Origin: M3007 sp964589365
GTDB lineage: Bacteria > Bacteroidota > Bacteroidia > Chitinophagales > Saprospiraceae
Length of the DNA stretch: 64,000 bases
Direction of reading: 5' to 3'
Assembly: GCA_964589365.1 (NCBI GenBank)
Contig: CAZPTQ010000002.1
Coordinates: forward strand, 4,959 to 68,958
Numbering within the stretch: the first letter of the stretch is position 1; each line of letters opens with the position of its first letter. This document shows positions 24,979-33,800 of the stretch, one piece after another. The notes under the pieces are model-generated. The model did not search any database and was not told where the DNA came from. It saw only the letters and a list, made by a program, of their open reading frames with translations. Position numbers and translations under genes: made by a program.

Positions 24979-25728
24979 ATGAAAAAGTTGTTCCTTTTTA
25001 GTCTGTTTGGCTTCTTTGTCGCTTGCTCCTCTAAAAGTTTCCCATTCCAAAATCCACCCGCACCCGGATTTAACGCAACGGCCTCTGATGCCAAGGCTAT
25101 TTCTATCGCCGACGAGGTGATGCAGGCCATGGGTGGAAGACAAGCCTGGGACAACACCCGGTTCCTCTCCTGGAATTTCTTTAACCGCCGCAAATTGCTG
25201 TGGGATAAACAGGCAGGTATCTGCCGCATCGAATGGACAACCCGACCACTGAAAATTATTGTGAATTTGAACGATGGTACGGGAAAAGTAAACCTCAACG
25301 GCATCGAGCAAACCCATCCCGACTCGCTTGCCAAGTATCTCGATATGGGTAAAAAAGTATGGATCAATGATTCTTACTGGCTCGCCATGCCGTTCAAACT
25401 GAAAGATTCTGGAGTGACTTTAAAGTATCTCGGGGAATCCAAAACCGAGGCAGCTGAAAGCTCGGATTTGCTCCAAATGACTTTCGCGGGCGTGGGCGTT
25501 ACGCCCAACAACAAGTACCACGTGTGGATAGATAAAAAGACGCGACTCGTGACGCAATGGGCTTATTTTGAAAAATTTAGTGATGAAAAAGCTGGTATTA
25601 TAAATGCTTGGGCTCGGTACAAACGTTGCGGTAAAATCCTGATTTCTACTGAGCGCGGCAGTCGTGGTTCATTGGAGCCTGTTGAAGTTTTTGAAACGGT
25701 GCCTGAGGAAATGTGGTCATTACATTGA
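24979..25728 (+). CDS. Hypothetical lipoprotein, LolA-like fold likely
   Basis: This 249-residue protein starts with a lipoprotein signal ('LFSLFGFFVACSS'). The mature part has 'ADEVMQAMGGRQAWDNTRFLSWNFFNRRKLLWDK', 'IVNLNDGTGKVNLNG', 'YWLAMPFKLKDSGVTLKYLGES' and 'HVWIDKKTRLVTQWAYF', a pattern seen in Bacteroidota lipoproteins with a LolA/DUF6503-like half-barrel. Function is unknown. It is divergent from the ABC exporter gene (122 nt between starts). Its 3' end overlaps the convergent MsrA-like gene by 9 nt within a hairpin. Confidence 0.75.
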   Translation: MKKLFLFSLFGFFVACSSKSFPFQNPPAPGFNATASDAKAISIADEVMQAMGGRQAWDNTRFLSWNFFNRRKLLWDKQAGICRIEWTTRPLKIIVNLNDGTGKVNLNGIEQTHPDSLAKYLDMGKKVWINDSYWLAMPFKLKDSGVTLKYLGESKTEAAESSDLLQMTFAGVGVTPNNKYHVWIDKKTRLVTQWAYFEKFSDEKAGIINAWARYKRCGKILISTERGSRGSLEPVEVFETVPEEMWSLH

Positions 25729-25736
25729 CCACATTT
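25709..25736. terminator. Hairpin formed by the 3' ends of two convergent genes
   Basis: Arms AAATGTGGTCA (25709-25719) and TGACCACATTT (25726-25736) are perfectly complementary around a 6-nt loop. Each arm lies in the last codons of one of the two convergent genes. No strong T-run follows, so terminator activity is uncertain. Confidence 0.5.
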
Positions 25737-26772
25737 CATTCATGCTGCTCCCAATCATATTCTTCCATGCCTTTTCGGGATGTTCGCCCACTTTCTTGAG
25801 CAATTCTAATTGGTGCGGGGAGAGTAGTTCATCAGGCGTAAGACGTTTGCCAACGAGGTTATTTGCACGGCAGGCTTGTAAAGAGGTCATCGGAATAAAC
25901 CGATATTCCGTTTGAGAAAGGTAATATTTTGGTTCGCGGTCAGCGCGAAAACCCTGATTTTTAGCGCAAGCAGTCATGCTTTTAGGAAGGGTCTGTCGTT
26001 CCAAATCGGCGCGGCTGGTCACGGATGGGTCGAATTGGACTTTCACCACTTCTTTCCCATCTTGAAAACCCGGCTCGGTTTCTATCACTCCGGGAATTGC
26101 GCCGAATGTACCTTCGCCTGTCCAAAAGCAGTACATCGAAAAGGTGGCAGTTTCCAATCCGGCCTCACGGGCTGAAAGTTCTTCTTCTAAAAGTTCGAGG
26201 TAGCGCGCGGCAATTGTACCAGTCAAATCTAGGGCACGTCGCATGCCGTTTACGAGTTGGAGCGAGGAATTGAAATTGGGCATTCGCAATACAACATCTT
26301 GGTTGTCAGCGCGGACGATGCGGATTACGGGGTTGTTCCAGGCTGGCTCACCAAAAGTTCGGAGTGCTTCAGCATCTTTTCCGCCCTTGTTGTTGAAAAT
26401 GCAGACGGGCACAAAATAGGTCTCAATGGCCTCCACAATGAGCGGGTTGGAGAGGGTCGTATTACCGTAGCGGGTGCAGTTGGAGCAGCCAGGCACCTCT
26501 TGGAAAAGCAGGAGTATGGGCTTGCCGGATTTTTGGGATTCAGCACGGCCCGCATCAAGGTCACGGAGCCAATGGACTCGGCCTAGTTCCTCTGGATCAC
26601 CCGCCGTAGCACGAAGTGCGAAGGAGGGTTGGGTTGGTAACTGGTTGATTGGGGATTGGTGACTGGCGTTTGGCCCGTTTTCTGACGCCGTTAAAATTGG
26701 GTTTTTTGGAATAAATAAAGCCGCGACCAATGCCGAAATAGTGAGCGCGGAGCACAACGAAAGGAGTTTCAT
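25720..26772 (-). CDS. Exported thioredoxin-like plus MsrA-like fusion (peptide methionine sulfoxide reductase family)
   Basis: This 350-residue protein has an N-terminal membrane/signal segment ('ALTISALVAALF'), a Thr/Ser/Pro linker, and a thioredoxin-like domain with 'GKPILLLFQEVPGCSNC' (Cys96-x-x-Cys99). The MsrA-like domain begins at about residue 210: 'FSMYCFWTGEGTFGAIPGVIETEPGF' (catalytic-type Cys215 in the CFW motif) and 'KVQFDPSVTSRADLER'. Further cysteines near residues 276 and 302 could be resolving residues. It likely repairs oxidised methionines outside the cytoplasm, with the fused thioredoxin domain supplying electrons (inference). The linker 'NASHQSPINQLPTQPS' is encoded by low-complexity repeat DNA. 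Confidence 0.78.
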   Translation of the reverse strand: MKLLSLCSALTISALVAALFIPKNPILTASENGPNASHQSPINQLPTQPSFALRATAGDPEELGRVHWLRDLDAGRAESQKSGKPILLLFQEVPGCSNCTRYGNTTLSNPLIVEAIETYFVPVCIFNNKGGKDAEALRTFGEPAWNNPVIRIVRADNQDVVLRMPNFNSSLQLVNGMRRALDLTGTIAARYLELLEEELSAREAGLETATFSMYCFWTGEGTFGAIPGVIETEPGFQDGKEVVKVQFDPSVTSRADLERQTLPKSMTACAKNQGFRADREPKYYLSQTEYRFIPMTSLQACRANNLVGKRLTPDELLSPHQLELLKKVGEHPEKAWKNMIGSSMNEMWSM

Positions 26773-26846
26773 ATTAATCTTTACGTTTGGATTTAAACAT
26801 TAAGCGAGCAATAGGCCTTTTAGTGTCAAACAAAACTTATTAAAAC

Positions 26847-27560
26847 ATGGAGTGGATCGCCGATCCTGATATCTGGATTGCATTTTTTACGCTTTGCGCG
26901 CTTGAAATCGTGCTTGGAATTGACAATATTATTTTCATTTCTATCCTTACCAGCCGACTGCCGGAAAATCAACAAGCAAGAGGCCGCCGTATCGGCCTCG
27001 CACTGGCGATGTTTACACGCATCGCGCTACTTTTATCATTGGCCTGGATGATGAAACTTACAGCGCCCATTTTGGTTGTCGGAAGCAATGAAATCAGTGG
27101 TCGAGATCTTATTTTGTTGGTTGGAGGTCTTTTTTTGATGTACAAAAGCGTCAATGAAATCCACGCAAAGGTGGAAGAAACCGATCAGCCTACCAAAAAA
27201 GTCCGCAAGGCTAAGTTTTCTACCATTATCGTGCAGATTATTTTGGTGGATATTGTGTTTTCGCTCGATTCGGTCATTACAGCAGTAGGTATGGTAGATC
27301 AAATTGGGGTTATGGTTGCTGCCGTGGTCACCTCAGTAGCAGTGATGATGGTTGCGGCCGGGCCTATCAGCAATTTTGTAAACAAACACCCCACTGTAAA
27401 AGTGCTGGCACTGGCGTTTTTGATCATGATCGGGGTAGCACTTATCGGTGAAGGGCTGGGGTTCCATATTCCGAAGGGCTACATTTATTTTTCTATGGCC
27501 TTTTCTGTGGGGGTGGAATTTGTCAATATCCGGCTCAAAAGCCGATCTGCAACATCCTAA
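26847..27560 (+). CDS. TerC family integral membrane protein
   Basis: This 237-residue protein has about seven transmembrane helices. The TerC signature is clear: 'FTLCALEIVLGIDNIIFISIL' with the conserved acidic GIDN motif in helix 1, and the repeat 'IILVDIVFSLDSVITAVGM' with FSLDS in a later helix. TerC/Alx relatives handle manganese or calcium export or metalation of secreted proteins; the original tellurite link is indirect. No tellurium-resistance neighbours are present, so metal homeostasis is the likelier role. Confidence 0.92.
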   Translation: MEWIADPDIWIAFFTLCALEIVLGIDNIIFISILTSRLPENQQARGRRIGLALAMFTRIALLLSLAWMMKLTAPILVVGSNEISGRDLILLVGGLFLMYKSVNEIHAKVEETDQPTKKVRKAKFSTIIVQIILVDIVFSLDSVITAVGMVDQIGVMVAAVVTSVAVMMVAAGPISNFVNKHPTVKVLALAFLIMIGVALIGEGLGFHIPKGYIYFSMAFSVGVEFVNIRLKSRSATS

Positions 27561-27659
27561 ACGCTTGCTATTGAATAGACTTTTGCTTCCCTTGGTAGGT
27601 TCTATGAATCGTTTTCGGAGAGGCGAACTACCTTTCGGTCCGCCGAATTTTTTTGTCTA

Positions 27660-29954
27660 ATGAAAATAACATTATCAAAATACACCCCATCTGGGCAGTG
27701 TCTTATCGTGGTCGCAATGTTTTGCATTGCGCTCATTCCGTTCGAGGTTCTTTCACAAACTCCTAAAAGCATCACGCTCGACGACTGCTTTACGTTTTAC
27801 AAATTTTTCCCACAAACTGGCGCAGACTTTCAATACCTCCAGAATGGAGCGCACTATGTGGAAGCCACCCACAACGGAAACCTGCATATCCGCGACGTTC
27901 GCGATGAAAAATTAGATTCCACCATCACACTTAAGCTCTCCGACAAAGCCATGGGCTTTGACCAGTTCGAGTTCAGCGAAGACGAAACGAAACTCTTGCT
28001 CCGCACCGAGACGGAACCCGTTTACCGCCATTCGGTGCTTGCCAATTATTTCGTGTACGATTTTAAAACCAATTCGACAGAGCCGGTTTTTGAAAAGGGG
28101 AAACAGCAATTTGTGGCTTTCTCTCCAGATGGAAGCAAGCTGGCATTCGTTTTTGAAAACAACCTGTACGTCAAGGATTTAGTCGCCAATAAGATTATTC
28201 AAATCACCCAAGACGGAGCAGCCAACAAAATTATCAATGGCATTCCCGACTGGGTTTACGAAGAAGAGTTCAGCCCTGTGGAGAGCGACGGTATGGTGGC
28301 CACCCGTTGGAGTCCCGATGGCACGATGCTGGCCTTTATTCGCTTTGACGAAACAGCAGTGCCAGAAATGTCACTCAGCTGGTATGAAGGCGGGGCCTAT
28401 CCGCGTCGCAGTACGTTTAAATACCCCAAAGTTGGGGAGGCCAATTCGGTGGTAAGCGTCCATCTCTACGATCTGAAAACGCAAGGTATGTTGGGCAAAT
28501 TGATGGGTCTGGAATCCAGCGACTATTGCCCACGAATTCATTGGACAGCAGATAATCAATTGGTGATGACCCGCTTGAACCGCCAACAAGACACGCTCGA
28601 CCTGCTATTCGCCTTGCCAGATCGAAGCATTTATGTTCAAGAAGACCAGACAAACTGGATCCCCACGCGATTGCTTTTGGAAGAAACCGACCCGGCATAT
28701 GTGGAAATCGAATCAGAAAACAAACTGTTTTTTTTGAAAGACAATCGCCACTTTTTGTGGATGAGCGAGCGCAGCGGCTGGCAGCATATTTATCGGTACA
28801 GCTTAAGCCCAAATGCGCCAGCGGAGGAGCGGGGAGTCGAACTTACGAAGGGCAATTTTGACATAACTGCCTTCTATGGGGTGGACGAAAAAAAGGGCAA
28901 ATTTTACTTTCAGGCCGCCACGCCTACACCGCTCGACCGACAGATTTGGGAGGGCGACCTGAACGGCGGCGACGCTCGCTTGCTCACCCCATCAAGTGGT
29001 ACGCATGAGGCTGCCTTTAGCCCGACGTTTGACTACTTCACCCACATTTGGTCTAATGCAAATACGCCGCCGGTGGTACATATTTGCGACCGAAACGACG
29101 ATACATTACGGGTGATCAACAAAAACGAGCGGGTGAAAAGACTCCGAAAGGAATACGGTTTTGTCCAAAAGGAGTTTTTCCAAATACCGATAAAAAGCAC
29201 CTCTCCTGAGGGAGGGGGCTGGGAGGGGGTTTTGAATGGCTGGATGTTGCGCCCTGCGGTGTTGGACACCCTCAAAAAATACCCGATTTTGTTCGATTGT
29301 TACGGCGGCCCAAACTCTCAAACTGTTCAAAACCAATACGATGGATACATGGACAGCTGGCGCCAGATGCTGGTACAAAAGGGCTACGTCGTGGTCAGCG
29401 TAGACAATCGCGGCACAGGCGCTCGAGGCAGCGATTTCCGAAAATGCACACAACTCCAACTCGGCAAATTAGAAACAGAAGACCAGATCGCCGCCGCCCG
29501 TTATCTCGGATCGCAGCCATGGGCTGACCCAAACCGAATCGGCATCTGGGGCTGGAGTTTTGGCGGCTACCTCAGCACCTCCTGTATTTTGAAAGGAGCA
29601 GACGTGTTCAGGATGGCTATGGCGGTGGCGCCAGTTACCAATTGGAAATGGTATGATTCGGCTTATACAGAACGATATATGCACACCACTGCCAACAATG
29701 AAAAAGGATACGAGGAAAATTCGCCGCTCAATTTCGCCGACCGGTTGCGGGGCGACAATTACCTGATTTGCCACGGTGTCACGGACGATAACGTGCATTG
29801 GCAACAAACGGTGGAAATGATTGATGCGCTGATCAAAGCCAATAAGCAGTTTGAGACCTATTACTACCCTAATCGGAATCATGGGATTTATGGGGAGAAT
29901 GCTACGAAGCACTTGTTTACTAAGCTTACGGATTTTGTGATGAAGAAGCTTTGA
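27660..29954 (+). CDS. S9 family peptidase (dipeptidyl peptidase IV type)
   Basis: This 764-residue exported serine peptidase has a signal peptide ('ALIPFEVLSQ'), an N-terminal beta-propeller (DPPIV_N: 'FSPDGSKLAFVFENNLYV', 'WSPDGTMLAFIRFDE', 'YEEEFSP') and a C-terminal alpha/beta-hydrolase. The triad is Ser633 in 'GWSFGGYL', Asp in 'VTDDNVHW' (709/710) and His741 in 'NRNHGIYG'. It removes X-Pro or X-Ala dipeptides in the periplasm. The 'Y-E-E-E' propeller motif that binds the substrate N terminus is present. 'TSPEGGGWEGVLNG' near residue 516 is encoded by a palindromic insert (29201-29233) found in similar form in the amidohydrolase gene. Confidence 0.93.
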   Translation: MKITLSKYTPSGQCLIVVAMFCIALIPFEVLSQTPKSITLDDCFTFYKFFPQTGADFQYLQNGAHYVEATHNGNLHIRDVRDEKLDSTITLKLSDKAMGFDQFEFSEDETKLLLRTETEPVYRHSVLANYFVYDFKTNSTEPVFEKGKQQFVAFSPDGSKLAFVFENNLYVKDLVANKIIQITQDGAANKIINGIPDWVYEEEFSPVESDGMVATRWSPDGTMLAFIRFDETAVPEMSLSWYEGGAYPRRSTFKYPKVGEANSVVSVHLYDLKTQGMLGKLMGLESSDYCPRIHWTADNQLVMTRLNRQQDTLDLLFALPDRSIYVQEDQTNWIPTRLLLEETDPAYVEIESENKLFFLKDNRHFLWMSERSGWQHIYRYSLSPNAPAEERGVELTKGNFDITAFYGVDEKKGKFYFQAATPTPLDRQIWEGDLNGGDARLLTPSSGTHEAAFSPTFDYFTHIWSNANTPPVVHICDRNDDTLRVINKNERVKRLRKEYGFVQKEFFQIPIKSTSPEGGGWEGVLNGWMLRPAVLDTLKKYPILFDCYGGPNSQTVQNQYDGYMDSWRQMLVQKGYVVVSVDNRGTGARGSDFRKCTQLQLGKLETEDQIAAARYLGSQPWADPNRIGIWGWSFGGYLSTSCILKGADVFRMAMAVAPVTNWKWYDSAYTERYMHTTANNEKGYEENSPLNFADRLRGDNYLICHGVTDDNVHWQQTVEMIDALIKANKQFETYYYPNRNHGIYGENATKHLFTKLTDFVMKKL

Positions 29955-29972
29955 ATTAGTGCAATTAAGTGA

Positions 29973-30076
29973 GAAGACAAATTTATTTCACGCGACGACG
30001 CAACGACACAACATTTTGATAATCAAGCAACTAAAACGTTGTGTCGTTGCGTCGTCGTGTGAAATAAATTTGTCTT
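29973..30076. repeat. 46-bp inverted repeat between convergent genes
   Basis: Arms 29973-30018 and 30031-30076 match at all but a few positions and enclose a 12-nt loop. The core ACGACGCAACGACACAAC is G/C-rich, the outer part A/T-rich. It is placed between the convergent peptidase and TauE/SafE genes and could terminate both. Confidence 0.85.
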
Positions 30077-30081
30077 CGTAC

Positions 30082-30840
30082 TTATTTCCAAAAAACATCC
30101 CAGGCAAACCTTGCCACAATTCCTGCCACCACCACCAGAAAAACCTGACGGATAAAAGCATTTCCACGCAGCACAGCCATTCGACTGCCCAGATAAGCGC
30201 CCGCTACATTGCAGGCCATCATAGGCAGGGCAAGATGAAAAAGGATATATTTGTTCATCAGGAAAAAAATGAGCGAGGAGACATCCGCCACCACATTGAT
30301 GATTTTGGAAATGGCCGAGGACGATAAAAAACTGTACCCGATAACGCTTACAAAGCCAAATACCAACAAACTCCCGGTACCCGGGCCAATAAATCCATTG
30401 TAAAAGCCCAGTGTTGCGCCAATGCCAGCCGCCCACCAACCCAGTTTTTCCGGCGCGACATTGAATTGTTCCTGGTGCCCAAAATCCTTCTTTCGATAGG
30501 TGTAAATCGCGATGACGATAATTAGAACAAGGATGATCGGTTTCAATACTTCGGAGGGAAGGAGGCTTTGCAGCGTAGCCCCGAAATAAGAAAAGACAGA
30601 TGCTGGTATTCCGGCATAAAGCACCGTCTTCCAAGGGATTTTTACACTCCGGGAGTAGTTCCATGCTGCCACTGAGGTGCCTACCGCCGAAGCCAAACGA
30701 TTGGTTCCGATAATGTTTGGCACCGAAAGCTGAGGATATAACACAAAGAAAGCAGGCACCTGCACAAGCCCACCACCGCCTACGATGCTGTCAATAAATC
30801 CGGCGAGAAAGGCGAAGGCGCAGAGGAGGTAAAGTTCCAT
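30082..30840 (-). CDS. TauE/SafE family transporter
   Basis: This 252-residue integral membrane protein has about eight hydrophobic segments. The family pattern is visible: 'FLAGFIDSIVGGGGLVQVPAF' at the N terminus (conserved GGGGL), 'VPNIIGTNRLASAVGTSVAAWNY', and 'GFYNGFIGPGTGSLLVFGF' in the second repeat. Relatives export sulfite, sulfoacetate or other organosulfur anions; the substrate here is not determinable. I use the ATG at 30840 rather than an in-frame start five codons upstream. Confidence 0.9.
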   Translation of the reverse strand: MELYLLCAFAFLAGFIDSIVGGGGLVQVPAFFVLYPQLSVPNIIGTNRLASAVGTSVAAWNYSRSVKIPWKTVLYAGIPASVFSYFGATLQSLLPSEVLKPIILVLIIVIAIYTYRKKDFGHQEQFNVAPEKLGWWAAGIGATLGFYNGFIGPGTGSLLVFGFVSVIGYSFLSSSAISKIINVVADVSSLIFFLMNKYILFHLALPMMACNVAGAYLGSRMAVLRGNAFIRQVFLVVVAGIVARFAWDVFWK

Positions 30841-30881
30841 AAGTATAGCCCGCAAGGATACGCCAAAAGATATATTTCAGC

Positions 30882-33800
30882 TCACTTCCCCACCACCAAC
30901 TGCCCAAACCGCATATACCCCTCATTTTCAATCCGATAAGCATACGCTCCGACAGGCAAACCTGTTAAAGACAGCACCGCTTCACGCTCAAATTTTAGCA
31001 CCCGCACCTGATTCCCTTTCGCGTCGAAAAGCCGGAATGTACAGTTTCCCGGTGCACCCGAACGTAATTGCAAAGTGCCGCTCTCGGCTACTGGATTGGG
31101 GAATGGTGGTAGCACGGCGTTTACGCCGTCAGGAAGAGGGGTGTTTACACCCCGTAATGCCGCCGTAAACGGCGCATTTCCCGACGGCGTAAAAGCCGTG
31201 CTACCGGTCTTCAACTCCACCAGCCCCGGCAATTCAAGCCAAAATTGCCCCGCCGCTTTCAACTGATTGTTGCTCGTGAAGCCCAATGCAGCGTTTGGGC
31301 CTTCGTTCAGCACGTCGGCAGCATCGAGATTTTGCCACAGGGGTCCGTGTGCTACCTGGCCGCGCCGCCAAAGTTTACAGGAGGCGGCGGGCAAATCTGC
31401 AGGCATCGCGCCGATTTCGGTGAACCAAATTTCTGAGGGTGCGACAAAGGTGGCATTCGTTCCGTAATTCTGCAAAATCCAGTAATCTGTTGAATTAGAA
31501 TGCACTATGCCCGGAATCGTATCGGGCGCGACACTCAGGCGCGACACGACCACCTCTCCATTAGGGTAAGTACCAGTAGCTGGAAACACCAGAGTTAGTC
31601 CGGTACCATTGAAGGTGTAACGTTTTTTCCCAAGTGCTATGTTAAGGCGCTTGCTTACGCCTTTGCCTACAGGAGCCGTAGATTTTTCCCGCTTCACCGT
31701 CGGACCTGCCAGCGATCCGTGACGTACGCCCACACGGTCGAGCGCAGGCCCGTTGGCTTCGTTGAATTGGTAATAGCTCACCAGATTCGGGAATTCCTCT
31801 GGTGCTTTGGTCAGGTGCATGAGTTCGCGTATTTCCTCCTGCGTCAGGGATTTGTCGAAGATGCACACCTCGTCCATAGAGCCTTTTACAAAACGACCGC
31901 CCCAGCCTTTGTAATTGCCGAGTCGGTTGCCAGAGTCGAAAATCACCGGCAAAACATTAAAACTTTGCTTGGATGCTCGGCCATTGAGGTAGAGTGTAAT
32001 GCCAGAGGGTTCTACCACCATTGCCACATGACTCCATTCGCCGGACGGGGCGATAAGGCCGCTGTTCCACCACCATTGTCCGCCCGGCCAGTGAAGGCCA
32101 AGGGAGTTGTCGCCGGGACGAAAGTTGAACCCAGCGGTCTCGCCATCGTGCATAAAAATTGCACTGTACTCGGGTTGGATGCCCTCAGGTTTTATCCACG
32201 CCGTTACTGTCAGGGTATTGGTGTTCAGGTTGAGGGCGGGCGTTGCAATGTAATCCCCAAAGTCATTGCCACCGATGTTTACCGCCGAACCGGGAATGGT
32301 ATCAGCACGGCAACCATCGCCGATGCTGATGCTGAGCGATTTGGAGTATTGCCCGTTCAGCGTCAGCGTGGCAGTATAAGTGCCCACGTCGCCAAAAACT
32401 ACTTTCGGGTTGCGAATATTGGTTGCTCCGGACCATTGTGGGGCGGGACTGAACGCCCATTCCCAGCTCGCACCAGAATGATTAACTACCGAATAATCAT
32501 CGAAATAGATGGTATCGCGGGCGCAATTTGCTGACAATGCGCTGGCCATAGGTTGCACCACCACCGCTGAAGGTTCGTACAAATCAGCTTCCCAAACGCC
32601 AAAGCCCCAGCATCCGTTGCGTATTTTTCCGCTTTTGTAAAAGGGTTTTAGTTTGTTGGTTTCTGCCGAAAGCGGAAGCCCAAGGTTGTAGGGCTGCCAA
32701 TCGGCCAAACTGTTGTTTCTGTAAAAAATGCCCCTGCTCGTGCCGAGATAAATACCGCCATCAGTACCATATTGTGCCATAATATTGGCGATGGTGATGT
32801 TGTTGAGCACGGCTGTTGTCAAGTTCTGCCAAGACTGGCCACCATCGGTGGTTTTGTAGATTTTTTTCCCATTTGAGCCATAAGAAACCGCTGCCCAAAG
32901 TAGGTTTTCATTTTCGGCACTGAGCGCCATTTTCACACGGTCGTTGTTGTTCGGTAGGGGAAGGCCCGTTAGTTTTGTCCAGTTCTGGCCGCCATTGGTG
33001 GTTTTCCACATCGAGTCGTCGGTGCCGTCCCATTGTGAGCAGTAGATCACATCGGGGTTGCTGCGACTAATCTCAATTTCAAACACTGTATTGTCAACGT
33101 TGCCGGGGAAAGCATACAGCATGGTGTACGAGCTGCCGCCATCCATGCTTTTCCAGATTTTGTTGCCATTTCCAAGATAGACAATGTTCCAGCAGCGCGG
33201 GTCCCAGGCCATCTCCGAGTTGGCGTAGTATGCATAGCTTTCGTTGGGAAAAAGCCCCACGGGAAAGGAGCTTGCGCCATTTAAGAATCCCCCGCGCAAT
33301 TCATGGCCACCAATATCGGAGTGGTACAACCTTCGATTTTTGCCGGGGTTGACGTAGCCCGTGGGAGATTCTGCGCCTCCCATTCGGTAAAATTTCCCTT
33401 CAGGGAAACTCTCGTGCCAAGCCATGTTGCCGTTGTGATAACGCCCACCCACCAGCACGTCTTCGTTCCATCCCGAGTCAAATCCCCACATATCCGAGCC
33501 TGAAATACCATTCATCCGCGCCTCCATGCTTTGGCCGAAATTGTTGGAATAATTGATGCCGCCGTCGCTCGTAATCCAGAGATCGTTGCCGAGAGCGGTG
33601 AGGGCCTGAATGTCGGGGTGACTCCAGGAAAGTCCGCCGACATAACCGCCGAGCGGCTCCCAGGTTTGGCCTCCGTTATTGCTTCTGAACCAGGAACATC
33701 CGCCTGCAATCAATTGATTGTCATTGTTTGGGTTCACGATGATCGCCATGTCATAGAAGCCCTGCGTGAACCAATCTACGCCGTTGGCATCCATCAAATT

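Noticed and set aside
29959..30327. ORF starting 'MQLSEKTNLFHATTQRHN'
   Set aside because: Its first part is the 46-bp inverted repeat and the rest is antisense to the TauE/SafE gene.
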